Below, one piece after another: positions 43,716 to 52,662 of a stretch of 64,000 bases of DNA. Under the pieces are notes generated by a model. That model was given only the letters and a program-made list of their open reading frames with translations, was not told where the DNA came from and did not search any database. Where the stretch lies: positions 47,863 through 111,862 of the forward strand of contig NZ_JBEXMJ010000018.1 in assembly GCF_040610475.1 (NCBI RefSeq), written 5' to 3'. Source of the DNA: Actinopolymorpha sp. NPDC004070 (GTDB lineage: Bacteria > Actinomycetota > Actinomycetes > Propionibacteriales > Actinopolymorphaceae). Position numbers and translations under genes: made by a program. Each line of letters opens with the position of its first letter. Within the stretch, counting starts at the first letter, position 1.

Positions 43716-44666
43716 ATGCCGCCAGGACTGCCCCGCCGTACGTCGGCCCGACATCGCTCCGACGGCCCCGACAGGTCTCGTACTCCCCGCCGGCCGCTGC
43801 GTGTTCTCGCCGTCGTCGCCGGCGTGCTCTCCCTCGTCGCGGGTGCGGTGACCCCGTGGATCCTCGCCCGCCAGGCCGGGCACCTCGACGACTCCGCCAC
43901 CAAGGCCGCGGCGTACGACACGGTGGGCGGGCAGGTCGACGCCGCCCGCGAGCGCGCCGAGCGGGAGCGCGCGTCCCGCTCCCGGACCCGCGTCGCGCCG
44001 CCGGCGACACCGACCGCCACGCCCACACCCACGGCGACCAGGAAGGCCACGCCGACCGCGAAGCCGAAGCCGAAGCCGGAGCCGAAGGTCACCAAGAAGG
44101 CCCCGCCGAAGCCGAAGGCCACCAGGAAGGCCAGCCCGAAGCCGAAGGCCACCAGGAAGCCGGTCGTCCAGAAGCGGGTCCCGAAGGCGACCCGCTCCAG
44201 CGACGGCCGCCCCGACTTCGCGCTGCCGGCCAGGTGCGGCACCAGGCTGCGGTTCACGACGTACGCCGGACACGCCCCGGACGACATGAAGATCGACTTC
44301 TTCAACGAGAGCGGGCCGACCGACGGCATGGTCGTGGTGGCCTCCGCGGCCGGCACCGTGGTCAAGCTGTCCGAGCCGGGCGGTGTGAAGATCGACCACG
44401 GCAACGGCTGGTACACCATGTCCCTGCACATGCGGGAGCGCGACGTCTCCGTCGGCGAGAAGGTCGGCCAGGGCGAGCGGATCGGCCTCGCCGGCGCCGT
44501 CGGCACCGGCGTCTCCCACCTGCACTACGAGCAGATCTACGACAGCAACCACGACGGCTGGGCCGACAGCCCGGGCGAGATCACCTACTCGCGGCTGCAG
44601 GGCAAGCGGTACGCGCTGCAGCCCGACGGCGACGGGCCCGTGGTGGCCAGCACGAACTCCTGCTGA
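43716..44666 (+). CDS. M23-family cell-wall metallopeptidase
   Basis: 316 residues. A basic N-terminus precedes one helix (about 28-50), so it is exported or membrane-anchored. A TP/KP-rich linker (about 85-165, TPTATPTPTATRKA) suits crossing the wall. The peptidase domain has GHAPDDMKIDFFN, the H-xxx-D zinc region of this subgroup, and H268-L-H270 in VSHLHYEQ. It should cleave peptidoglycan peptide bridges. It is monocistronic. Confidence 0.82.
   Translation: MPPGLPRRTSARHRSDGPDRSRTPRRPLRVLAVVAGVLSLVAGAVTPWILARQAGHLDDSATKAAAYDTVGGQVDAARERAERERASRSRTRVAPPATPTATPTPTATRKATPTAKPKPKPEPKVTKKAPPKPKATRKASPKPKATRKPVVQKRVPKATRSSDGRPDFALPARCGTRLRFTTYAGHAPDDMKIDFFNESGPTDGMVVVASAAGTVVKLSEPGGVKIDHGNGWYTMSLHMRERDVSVGEKVGQGERIGLAGAVGTGVSHLHYEQIYDSNHDGWADSPGEITYSRLQGKRYALQPDGDGPVVASTNSC
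44107..44162. repeat. Two copies of a 30-bp repeat in the M23 linker
   Basis: A stretch starting cgaagccgaaggccaccagg at 44107 recurs at 44137 with a 30-bp period and encodes PKPKATRKA. It lies in frame in the Lys/Pro-rich linker, so recombination between copies would change linker length. Confidence 0.8.
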
Positions 44667-44683
44667 GGTCTCACTCCGCGTCC

Positions 44684-44741
44684 GGCGTACCGGCGACCCC
44701 CTAAGCTCGGCCGTGAACGCGGGAACAGTCGCCGGTACGCC
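44684..44741. promoter_or_regulatory. 14-bp perfect inverted repeat bracketing a -10 box
   Basis: GGCGTACCGGCGAC (44684-44697) is perfectly complementary to GTCGCCGGTACGCC (44728-44741). The 30-nt loop contains TAAGCT (44702-44707), a good -10 box for the kinase gene at 44767. The repeat could be a terminator for the M23 gene (stop at 44666), an operator for the kinase promoter, or both. Confidence 0.55.
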
Positions 44742-44766
44742 CGGCCGACGCCTCGGGACGGAGTGA

Positions 44767-46332
44767 GTGCACGTGCGGCCCCTGGGACCAGCCGACCCGA
44801 CCCGGGTCGGCGCGTACTCCCTGCGCGGCCGACTGGGCGGCGGCGCGATGGGCACTGTCTACCTCGGCACCTCTCCGGGGGGCCGGGCGGTCGCGGTGAA
44901 GGTCGCCCGCACCGACCTGGCCGACGACCCGGACTTCCGCGAGCGGTTCCGGCGCGAGGTGGCGATGGCCCGTTCGGTCGGCGGGTTCTGGACGGCGGGG
45001 GTCGTCGACGCCGACCCGGAGGCGCCCCAGCCGTGGCTGGCCACGGAGTACGTCGTGGGTGCCACCCTCCAGCAGGCGGTGTCGGAGCACGGCCCGCTGC
45101 CCGCGCCCGCCGTACGCCGGCTGGCGGCCGGTCTCGCCGAGGCCCTGCAGGCGATCCACGCGGCCGGGCTGATCCACCGTGACCTCAAGCCGTCCAACGT
45201 GCTGCTCGCCGCCGACGGGCCCCGGGTGATCGACTTCGGTATCTCCCAGGCGCTGGAGGGAGTGCGGCTGACCGCGACCGGGGAGTTCCTCGGGACGCCC
45301 GGCTACCTGGCGCCCGAACAGATCAGCGGCGCCGACGTCGGCCCGGCCACCGACCTCTTCGCGCTCGGCGCCGTGCTCGCGTTCGCCGCGACCGGGCAGG
45401 GTCCGTTCGGCAGCGGACCGACCGAGGCGCTGATGTACCGCGCGATGCACGACGAGCCCACCCTCGACGGCGTGTCCTCCGATCTCGCCGGCGTGGTGCG
45501 GGCCTGCCTGGACCGCGATCCCGCTCGCCGCCCGACGCCCGGGCAGGTGCTGGACCGGATCGGGGGCCTCGCCCCGCCAGGCCCGGACGGGGCGGACTGG
45601 CTGCCGGCGCCGGTGCGGACCCTCGTGCAGCAGTACGCCACCCAACTGCACACGACTCCCGCTCCGGAGGTGCCCTCCGCCGAGCAGAAGGTGCCTGCGT
45701 CCGCCGGGCCGGCCGGGCCGCAGGCGCGGCCGTACGCCGAGCAGGACGCTTCACCGCCCGCCGGGCTGGACAGGCGCCCCGCCGAACCCGCCCGGCAACC
45801 CGCCCGGCCATCCGCCGACGGCGGCACGGTTCGCTTCACCACCAACCGGCTGCCCGGGCTGATCATCGCGGCCTGCCAGCTCCTCGTCGGGATCGTCTCG
45901 CTCCGTTGGGCCGGGCAGGCGTCCGGCTCCGACCCGGTGATGCGGGTCGTCGCGCTGGTCGCCTTCCTCGTGCTGTTCGTCCTCGCCACCAGGCACCTGA
46001 TCCGCTCGGCACGCCGGGGATACACGCTGGAGCTGAACCGGCAGAGCCTGGTCGCGGCGAAGGGACGGCAGCGCTGGGAGATCCCGTGGGAGACGGTCGC
46101 ACGGGTGCGGGTGGTCGGCGACCGGTCCGAGCCGTGGGTGGTGGTGTGGCTGGTGGACGGCTGGACGCCGCCGCGCAAGCTCGCCGGCCGGGTGTTCCGC
46201 AGGTACCACGGTGGCTACCGGCTCTATCCGGTCGGCCACCAGGACGGTCGCCGCTCGCGCGTCCGGGAGATCGAGGAGGTGCGGTCGGCGCTCGCCTGGC
46301 ACGCCCGGCGCGCCTTCGACCCCAGCGCCTGA
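44767..46332 (+). CDS. Ser/Thr protein kinase with C-terminal membrane and PH-like module
   Basis: 521 residues; GTG 44767, with GTG 44773 as alternative. The N-terminal kinase domain (about 15-270) has GGGAMG, Lys45 (VAVKVA), Asp139 in HRDLKPSN and Asp156 in DFGIS, so it should be active. A Pro/Ala-rich linker follows. Two helices (about 360-405) and a C-terminal ~110-residue bacterial PH-like domain (YTLELNRQSLVAAKGRQRWE) complete it. There are no PASTA repeats. The kinase is thus cytoplasmic, tethered by the hairpin. Targets unknown; its neighbour at 46364 is a small membrane protein. Confidence 0.88.
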   Translation: MHVRPLGPADPTRVGAYSLRGRLGGGAMGTVYLGTSPGGRAVAVKVARTDLADDPDFRERFRREVAMARSVGGFWTAGVVDADPEAPQPWLATEYVVGATLQQAVSEHGPLPAPAVRRLAAGLAEALQAIHAAGLIHRDLKPSNVLLAADGPRVIDFGISQALEGVRLTATGEFLGTPGYLAPEQISGADVGPATDLFALGAVLAFAATGQGPFGSGPTEALMYRAMHDEPTLDGVSSDLAGVVRACLDRDPARRPTPGQVLDRIGGLAPPGPDGADWLPAPVRTLVQQYATQLHTTPAPEVPSAEQKVPASAGPAGPQARPYAEQDASPPAGLDRRPAEPARQPARPSADGGTVRFTTNRLPGLIIAACQLLVGIVSLRWAGQASGSDPVMRVVALVAFLVLFVLATRHLIRSARRGYTLELNRQSLVAAKGRQRWEIPWETVARVRVVGDRSEPWVVVWLVDGWTPPRKLAGRVFRRYHGGYRLYPVGHQDGRRSRVREIEEVRSALAWHARRAFDPSA

Positions 46333-46363
46333 CGCCCGGCCGGGTGACCGGCTGTCCGGAGGA

Positions 46364-46753
46364 TCAGCCGCCGTCGGACTGGTCGTGTCTCGGGTCGTAC
46401 GCCGCGACCCAGTAGTACCCACCGTCCGGCTCGTAGTCGTAGATCAGCGCTGTCGACCCGGCGGGCAGGTCCTCCTCGCCGTTCTGGCGTACCTGGATCC
46501 GGGTCGCCGGCCCGTCCGGCCCGGGCGCGTCGGCGGTGCCGACGTAGCGGTCGACCCGCACCGAGCGGGTGGTGCACACCTGGCCGAGGAGCGCGCGGTG
46601 GGAGGCGAACGGGTCGGCCTCCGGTGCGGCGCCCCTGCGTTGGCACAGCCGGTCCAGCCGGCCGGCCGATCCCGCCGGCGCGACCGCGACGAGCAGGACG
46701 GCCAGCGATATGACGGCGACCAGCACGATGGCGAGCGCGGCGTACGCGTCCAT
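46364..46753 (-). CDS. Small single-pass membrane protein of unknown function
   Basis: 129 residues. One N-terminal helix (LAIVLVAVISLAVLLVAVAP), then an extracytoplasmic domain of about 100 residues with two Cys (CQRRG and VCTTR) that could form a disulfide, ending YYWVAAYDPRHDQSDGG. The beta-rich middle (GSTALIYDYEPDGGYYW) resembles small NfeD/OB-like domains of actinomycete membrane proteins, but I do not recognise a family. Convergent with the kinase gene (31 bp). Confidence 0.6.
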   Translation of the reverse strand: MDAYAALAIVLVAVISLAVLLVAVAPAGSAGRLDRLCQRRGAAPEADPFASHRALLGQVCTTRSVRVDRYVGTADAPGPDGPATRIQVRQNGEEDLPAGSTALIYDYEPDGGYYWVAAYDPRHDQSDGG

Positions 46754-46930
46754 CGGTCCCCTCCCCCCGCCACCACGCGCACGTCCTGGGCGAGGTGGCG
46801 CAGGGACTATACCGCGCCGACGATCATCGTCAGGCGGCTCAGGCGAGAAGCGCGGCGGCCATCGCCTTGGCCTGGGGCGGCTCCCCGGGCCGGCGACGTC
46901 CGGCGACCGGGGCCGGCCGGTGGCGGAAGG

Positions 46931-48028
46931 TCAGCCGGTGTCCTGAGCCGGCAGGTCTCTCGCCAGCAGTCGGACCACCTCCCGCGCGGCCGCCCGGCCG
47001 GCGCGGTTGGCTCCGACCGTGCTCGCCGACGGTCCGTACCCCACCAGGTGCAGGCGCGGCTGCGCGACCACCCGGGTGCCGTCCATCACGATCCCGCCAC
47101 CGGGCTCGCGCAGCCGCAGCGGCGCGAGGTGGCCGAGGTCGGGGCGGAAGCCGGTCGCCCACACGATCACGTCGGCCGGCACGAACCGTCCGCCGGACCA
47201 CACCACACCGGTGGGCAGGATCCGGTCGAACATCGGCAGCCGGGTCAGAGCGCCCTTGCGCAAGGCCTCCTTGACAACAGTGGTGTACGCCAGGCCGGTC
47301 ACGCTGACCACGCTCTGCGGCGGCAGACCCGCACGGACCCGTTCCTCCACCCGCGCCACGGCGGCCCGGCCGTCCTCGCGGGTGAAGCTGTCACGGAACA
47401 CCGGCGGGCGGCGGGTCACCCAGGTGGCCGCGGCGGCCACGTCCGCGATCTCGGACAGGATCTGAGCGGCGGAGTTGCCGCCACCCACCACGACCACGCG
47501 CCGGCCGGCGAACTCCGCCGGGCCGCGGTAGCCGGCCGAGTGCAGTTGCCGGCCGGTGAAGTCGGCGGCGCCGGGGTAGGCCGGCCAGTAGGGCCGCCGC
47601 CAGGTGCCGGTCGCGTTGATCACGGCGCGGGCCGCCCACTCCCGTTCGCCCGCGCGGACCAGGAGCCGGTCGCCGGACTCGTGGACGGTGTCCACCCGCT
47701 CCGGACGCAGCACCGGCAGGGCGTTGCGGCGTTCGTACGCGGCGAAGTAATCGGTCACCACCTCGGCCACCGGCCGGTCGGCGTCGATCTCGCCGGGGCC
47801 GAACCGGCTGCCCGGCAGGTCGAAGATGCCGTGCACCTTGGCCATGGTGAGCGTGGCGGGCCGGTGCCGCCACGCACCGCCGGGCGACGGGGCGGCGTCC
47901 AGCACCACGAACCCGGTACCGGGCGCCGCCCCGTCGCGCCGCAGGTGGTACGCACTGGACAGACCCGCCTGCCCGGCGCCGATCACCACCACGTCGACCT
48001 CGTGCCGCGTCTCGTCCGAGCTGCCCAC
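46931..48028 (-). CDS. Flavin-dependent monooxygenase/NAD(P)-FAD oxidoreductase
   Basis: 365 residues from GTG 48028. FAD motif VVIGAGQAGLSSAYHL (15-30), NADPH motif VVVVGGGNSAAQI, and the ATG-type linker VIWATGFRPDL. The layout matches class B flavoprotein monooxygenases of the CzcO/YUCCA-like group, often annotated as putative flavoprotein involved in K+ transport. The FxGxxxHxxxW fingerprint is only partly kept (FTGRQLHSAGY), so substrate and true oxygenase activity are open. It lies 73 bp after the PhyH gene. Confidence 0.82.
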   Translation of the reverse strand: MGSSDETRHEVDVVVIGAGQAGLSSAYHLRRDGAAPGTGFVVLDAAPSPGGAWRHRPATLTMAKVHGIFDLPGSRFGPGEIDADRPVAEVVTDYFAAYERRNALPVLRPERVDTVHESGDRLLVRAGEREWAARAVINATGTWRRPYWPAYPGAADFTGRQLHSAGYRGPAEFAGRRVVVVGGGNSAAQILSEIADVAAAATWVTRRPPVFRDSFTREDGRAAVARVEERVRAGLPPQSVVSVTGLAYTTVVKEALRKGALTRLPMFDRILPTGVVWSGGRFVPADVIVWATGFRPDLGHLAPLRLREPGGGIVMDGTRVVAQPRLHLVGYGPSASTVGANRAGRAAAREVVRLLARDLPAQDTG

Positions 48029-48101
48029 GCATCGTCCAACCAGCGGAGCGGCCGAAGCCTTCCCGGCGGCGGGACGGTGCGGGGTCAGCCCGGACGCGGG
48101 G

Positions 48102-48890
48102 TCACTGCTGGTGCTGGTCGGGGTCGACAGGCGCCGCCGAGAAGATCGATCGAACGTGGTCGGGCCAGGCCCGCCAGGTGGCCGCGGGCACCCGCAGCGA
48201 CTTCGCCCGCCAGGACAGCCAGCCGCGCTGGTAGACGACGGCGAGCATCGAACGAGCCTCGCCGGACCGGTTGGGCACACCTCGGTGCCACAGCCGCAGG
48301 TCGCGGACCACCGCGGCGCCGGCCGGCACGTCCATCCGGGCCGAGGCCAGCGCCTCCGCCCTGGTGGTGAGGTCGACGTCGGCGTCGTCGGCCGAGTCCA
48401 CGATCAGGTGGGAGGCCGGCCAGACCTCCGTACTCCCGTTCTCCCGGGTGAAGTCGCACAGCGGGATGTTGACGACGACGGCCGTCGTGGGGGTGGGCAC
48501 GCCGAGGTCGGTGCCGAACACCGGGCCGGCGTCGCGGTGCACCCGTTGGTACGTCGAGCCCGGGAAGGCGGTGTTGGAGTTGTAGTACGAACAGTGGAAG
48601 TCCTCACCGAGGATGCCGGTCAGCACCCGCAGCAGCAGCGGATGCGCGACGGTCTCCACGTCGGAGAACGGCGGCACCAGGGGCAGTTGCATCTGCACGT
48701 GTTTGGCGCCGTCGGTGGGTTGGACCCGCTGTGAGGTGTCGTGGCCGAGTTCGGCTCGCAGCAGGTCGTCGTACGCCGAACGCAGGGCCGCCACCCGCGC
48801 CGCGTCGAACACCTCCGGCAGCACCAGCAGGCCCGAGTCCCGGAAGGTGCGCAGCGCCGTCATCAGGTCGGCATCGTCTCTTCGGTCCAC
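48102..48890 (-). CDS. Phytanoyl-CoA dioxygenase (PhyH) family protein
   Basis: 262 residues, a non-haem Fe(II)/2-oxoglutarate oxygenase. Iron ligands are His118 and Asp120 (VHRDAG) and His202 (LWHRGVPN); Arg208 is placed to bind 2-oxoglutarate. GTG start preceded by GGAGAAGG. The family hydroxylates very different compounds, from fatty acyl-CoA to ectoine and natural products. The neighbour on the same strand is a flavin monooxygenase, so the two oxygenases may act on one compound, which cannot be named. Confidence 0.85.
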   Translation of the reverse strand: MDRRDDADLMTALRTFRDSGLLVLPEVFDAARVAALRSAYDDLLRAELGHDTSQRVQPTDGAKHVQMQLPLVPPFSDVETVAHPLLLRVLTGILGEDFHCSYYNSNTAFPGSTYQRVHRDAGPVFGTDLGVPTPTTAVVVNIPLCDFTRENGSTEVWPASHLIVDSADDADVDLTTRAEALASARMDVPAGAAVVRDLRLWHRGVPNRSGEARSMLAVVYQRGWLSWRAKSLRVPAATWRAWPDHVRSIFSAAPVDPDQHQQ

Positions 48891-49081
48891 GGGCCCGCCC
48901 TTCTCCGTCGTTCACCCAGCCCGTGAAGGTATGTGCGCGGCGTTTGGGAAATCAAGGAAACCGGAGCGGAAGCGGCCGACTGCGGACAGCTGCCCGAACG
49001 CTCGATCACCGCCGATCACGGCGTGGTAGCAGTCCTGTCACGACCAACCGTCGGACGGCGGGGCGAGCGGTCAGCGAGCTG

Positions 49082-50395
49082 TCAGGACTCCTGCAACGAC
49101 ATCTCGGGGTAACGCGGCGAGGGCCGGTCGAACAACGTGGTCGGCCGGTCGCGCAGCCAGCGGTCGAAGTACGCCGCGACGTAGGCCCGCTGGACCAGCA
49201 CCGACCGGTGCGGCGTGATGGTGCCGATGTCCTCGGCCACGGTGGCGGCGGGCAGGTCCAGCGGGCCGGCGGCCTGGGCGACCAGCGTCTGCGCGTCCGC
49301 GTAGGAGTGGTGCCGCGAGCCCAGCAGGGTCAGCTCCCGCTTCCAGCCCCGGCCGTTGCCGTGGAACGCATGCCAGGACGGCTCGGTGTCGTTGTTCGGC
49401 GTGTCGCTGCCGAGGAGGAGGAACGGCCGGTCCACCCCTTCGGTCACCGCGGGCGGCAGGTCGCCGGCCGGGTCCGCCGGGTCCATACCGAGGTTGCCGT
49501 CGAAGTTCGCCCCCGCCCGGATCCGGTCGTCGGCGGCCATCGCCAGCAGGGCGGCCAGACCGCCGGCGGACTTGCCGTACATCCCGATCCGGGTGAGGTC
49601 CAGCACCCGGATCAGCCCGTGCGGGAGGCCCGCCGGCCGGGCGAGCACGTCGAGGACGAACCGCACGTCGGCCACGCGGACCGACATCGCCTTGTGCACC
49701 CAGGTGCGCGGGTCCGGCGCGGGCGGGAGCATCGTCGCCACGGTGCCGTCGGGGAACTCCACCGCCGGCGACTCGTAGGTGTGGTCGACGCACACCACGA
49801 CATAGCCACGGCTCGCGAGGTCCGCCGCCTGCGCCGTGGCGAACGAGCGGGGCTCGCCGAGTCCCGGCGAGTACAGCAGGACGGGGTGGCGGCCGTGGGC
49901 AGCCGGCACGTCGCGAAGGACGTGGGTGTGGACACGTTCCCAGTCGATGGCGCCGGCGGGCAGGCCGAGGCCCAGGAGCCGGTTCGCCGTGTCGTCGAAC
50001 GTCGCGGCCTCGCCTGGCAGCATGTACGCCGGTCGCCGCCGGTGACGTGGATCCTGGCGGTGCGCCGGATCCGCCGGATCCGCCGGGTGGAAGAGCGTCA
50101 CCATCAGCGCGCGCCGGGCGTTCGTGTCGTGCCACGGGTCGGCGCGCCGGTTGTCCACCAGGCACAGCCGGCTCGCTCCCACCGGGTACGGCCCGGACGG
50201 TGCGGGCAGCCGCAACCGCAGCCGGGACCGATGTCCCGTCGCCCGCGGTGCGCCGGTCCCGGCGGCCGAGGCTGGGCCGGCGCCCGCCACGTCGAGCGAC
50301 CCGAGCGCCGCGGCCAGCCCGGCCAGCAGCGGGGCGGCGAGGACCGACCGCCGGCGGACGGTCGTGTGTTCGGACGTTGAACGCGAAGGTGTCAT
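49082..50395 (-). CDS. Secreted alpha/beta hydrolase, PAF-acetylhydrolase-like
   Basis: 437 residues from ATG 50395. The Tat-like signal has RRR (14-16), a hydrophobic stretch and ASA near 44, so it is exported. Nucleophile Ser276 in GMYGKSAGG, acid probably Asp299 (NFDGN), His in GSRHHSYAD; the order is that of the PAF acetylhydrolase II/polyester hydrolase group. It should cleave short or oxidised acyl esters of lipids. A TAGTGT -10 box seven bases before the ATG and no ribosome site suggest a leaderless mRNA. Confidence 0.82.
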   Translation of the reverse strand: MTPSRSTSEHTTVRRRSVLAAPLLAGLAAALGSLDVAGAGPASAAGTGAPRATGHRSRLRLRLPAPSGPYPVGASRLCLVDNRRADPWHDTNARRALMVTLFHPADPADPAHRQDPRHRRRPAYMLPGEAATFDDTANRLLGLGLPAGAIDWERVHTHVLRDVPAAHGRHPVLLYSPGLGEPRSFATAQAADLASRGYVVVCVDHTYESPAVEFPDGTVATMLPPAPDPRTWVHKAMSVRVADVRFVLDVLARPAGLPHGLIRVLDLTRIGMYGKSAGGLAALLAMAADDRIRAGANFDGNLGMDPADPAGDLPPAVTEGVDRPFLLLGSDTPNNDTEPSWHAFHGNGRGWKRELTLLGSRHHSYADAQTLVAQAAGPLDLPAATVAEDIGTITPHRSVLVQRAYVAAYFDRWLRDRPTTLFDRPSPRYPEMSLQES

Positions 50396-50408
50396 GCGGC
50401 GGACACTA
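50396..50408 (-). promoter_or_regulatory. -10 element TAGTGT, probable leaderless hydrolase mRNA
   Basis: On the minus strand TAGTGT (50408-50403) is followed by seven bases and the ATG of the secreted hydrolase, with no purine-rich site between. Confidence 0.45.
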
Positions 50409-50843
50409 CGAAAGCCCTGCCCGGCAAGGCGTCCACCCACGGAGCCAGGTTCGGCGTCATACCGCGGAGCCACCGATACCAACCTGGTATGGCCGAGAAG
50501 GTCGCTCTCATTGACACTTCACCCCCTCGTCGTTAGCGTCCCGATCACGTCTTCGCCGCCGGTGCGTCATGCCCGCCGGCGAGCCGTGCTCACGCACCGA
50601 ACGCAGCACTGCCATGCAACGAACACCCGCACCGCAGCACGTTCGCAGGACAACGCTCCACATGCATTGAAACGCTCCACACGCATTGAGATGTGAAGTC
50701 ACCACACGCAGTTTCCAGACCTCGTGGGCGAGGCGGTGAGCATGCGTACGGCCGTCTTCCCGCGCTCCGTACCGCTGTGTCCTCCTTCGCCCCGGGTCGT
50801 GGCTCGACCTTGCTGACAGCTGGGCTGATCGCTGGAGGTACGC
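50409..50843. other. Intergenic region upstream of ABC system 2, no gene seen
   Basis: About 435 bp between divergent genes. No credible coding frame, tRNA or known riboswitch was found. The base composition is less GC-rich around 50500-50700. It contains the tandem repeat at 50653-50689 and ends with GGAGGT before the binding-protein ATG. Confidence 0.5.
50653..50689. repeat. Tandem 18-bp direct repeat, possible operator
   Basis: ACGCTCCACATGCATTGA (50653-50670) is repeated at 50672-50689 with one change (T to C), a 19-bp period, nearly two helical turns. It lies 155-190 bp before the binding-protein gene. A regulator binding two sites on one face of the DNA would fit; no regulator gene is adjacent. 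Confidence 0.55.
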
Positions 50844-52658
50844 ATGTCTCCCATGTCGCCGGACGGTTCGCGACGCGACTTCCTGAAGCTCACCGGACTC
50901 GCCACGTCCGGCCTGGTGCTCGCCGCGGCCTGCGGCACCCCGGAGGCGCCACCCGGACCGCAACCCACGCAGACGTCATCCCGTCCGGTCCCGCGCGGCA
51001 AGCCGAAGTCGGTGCCGAGGGAGAAGACCCTGATGCTCGCCAACGGCGACGGCTCCGACGTCGGCATCTGCAACCCGTACGCCTCCGGCTTCAACCACCA
51101 GCGCGGGCTGGCGGCGATGTTCGAGCCGCTCTACTTCTACTCGGCGTTCACCGGCGAGACGATCCCGTGGCTGGCGGACGGGCAGCCCACCTACACCTCC
51201 GACAACACCAAGGTCACCATCAAGACCCGCAAGGACGCCAGTTGGAGTGACGGAAAGCCGTTCACCGCGGGCGACGTGGCGTTCACCCTGACGATGCTCA
51301 AGGACAAGAAGAACACCGCGATGCAGTACTCCGCGGACATGCGGGAGTGGGTGAAGAGCGCCCGGGCGATCGACGACAACACCGTCGAGATCAGCTTCAC
51401 CAAGCCGGCACCGAGGTTCGTCTTCGACTACCTGTACATGAAGAACGACCTGGGCATCTTCCTGGTACCCGAGCACATCTTCTCCCAGCAGAAGAAGCTG
51501 ACGGAGTTCCTCTTCTACGACCCGGGCAAGAAGTGGCCGGTCGTCACCGGCCCCTACCAGATGGTCGACTGGACCAACCAGCGACGGCTGCTGGACCGGC
51601 GCGACGACTGGTGGGCGGCCAAGGCCGGGATCGCCCAGCAGCCCGGACCCGAGCGGGTCATCGTCGTTCCGTTCACCGACCCGACCAACACCGCGCAGCG
51701 GCTGATCAACAACGAGCTGGACTCCTCACTCGACCTGCGGCCGCCGGTGATCAAGCAGGTGGTGAAGGAGAACCCGAAGATCGTCACCTGGAGCGGACGT
51801 TCCGCACCCTACGGCTACATCGACTGGTGGCCGCAGTCACTGTTCTTCAACTGCGCGGTCCCGCCGTACAACGACCCGGACGTGCGGCGTGCGGTCAACC
51901 ACGCCATCGACCGCGACCAGCTGGTGTCGGTGGGATACGAGGGGGCCGGGACGATCTCGCAGCTGCCGTTCCCCAACTTCCCGCCGCTGCAGAAGTACTT
52001 CGACGCACTGCAGCCCACCTTGGACCGCTACCCGACCAACGCCCACGACCCGGCGAAGACCGAGCAGATCATGACCAGCAAGGGGTTCAAGAAGGACAAC
52101 CAGAACCTCTGGGTGGACAAGTCCGGCAAGCGGCTGGACGCCACGATCTACGGTCTGCAGGACCTCACCACCGACTACGGCCCCATCCTCGCCGAGCAGT
52201 TGCGGGCCGCCGGGTTCAACGCCTCCCACCAGGCGCCCTCCGACAGTTACACCCGGATCGCCGACGGCTCGGCGAAGCTGTTCCTGTTCGGCTTCGCAGG
52301 CGCCATCGCCGACCCCTACCCCTCGCTGGAACTGATGCACTCCCGGCACGTGTCGAAGATCGGCGTGCAGGGGGACGTCAGCAGCCGGTGGAAGAACGCC
52401 GAGTACGACAAGATCGTGGAGCGGATGAGCGGCCTGCCGGTCGGTGACCCGGGCGAGCTGCCGTTGTTCCTGCAGGCGATGGAGATCTACCTCAAGAACC
52501 TCCCGCACACCCCGATCGTGCAGTGGCTACACCGGATTCCGTACAACACGACGTACTGGACCGGCTGGCCCACCAAGTCCGACCCGTACCTGCCGGGTGC
52601 GTTCTGGTTCAAGACCCTTCCGCTGGAGCTCAGCCACCTCAAGTCCGCGAAGGGGTGA
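50844..52658 (+). CDS. ABC importer solute-binding lipoprotein, family 5 (system 2)
   Basis: 604 residues. Tat signal SRRDFLKLTGLATSG with lipobox LAAAC and lipid Cys30. Mature SBP_bac_5 fold: KDASWSDGKPFTAGDVAFTL, then NPDVRRAV-like NDPDVRRAVNHAIDRDQLV. It delivers its ligand to the two permeases encoded next. It shares YNTTYWxGWPT near the C-terminus with the system 1 protein, so both belong to one subgroup, probably for oligosaccharides or glycosides; this substrate guess is from family experience only. GGAGGT precedes the ATG. Confidence 0.92.
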   Translation: MSPMSPDGSRRDFLKLTGLATSGLVLAAACGTPEAPPGPQPTQTSSRPVPRGKPKSVPREKTLMLANGDGSDVGICNPYASGFNHQRGLAAMFEPLYFYSAFTGETIPWLADGQPTYTSDNTKVTIKTRKDASWSDGKPFTAGDVAFTLTMLKDKKNTAMQYSADMREWVKSARAIDDNTVEISFTKPAPRFVFDYLYMKNDLGIFLVPEHIFSQQKKLTEFLFYDPGKKWPVVTGPYQMVDWTNQRRLLDRRDDWWAAKAGIAQQPGPERVIVVPFTDPTNTAQRLINNELDSSLDLRPPVIKQVVKENPKIVTWSGRSAPYGYIDWWPQSLFFNCAVPPYNDPDVRRAVNHAIDRDQLVSVGYEGAGTISQLPFPNFPPLQKYFDALQPTLDRYPTNAHDPAKTEQIMTSKGFKKDNQNLWVDKSGKRLDATIYGLQDLTTDYGPILAEQLRAAGFNASHQAPSDSYTRIADGSAKLFLFGFAGAIADPYPSLELMHSRHVSKIGVQGDVSSRWKNAEYDKIVERMSGLPVGDPGELPLFLQAMEIYLKNLPHTPIVQWLHRIPYNTTYWTGWPTKSDPYLPGAFWFKTLPLELSHLKSAKG

Positions 52659-52662
52659 GTCG

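Noticed and set aside
50508-50963. 151-codon minus-strand frame upstream of ABC system 2
   Set aside because: It overlaps the start of the binding-protein gene antisense, has no recognisable domain and no ribosome site.
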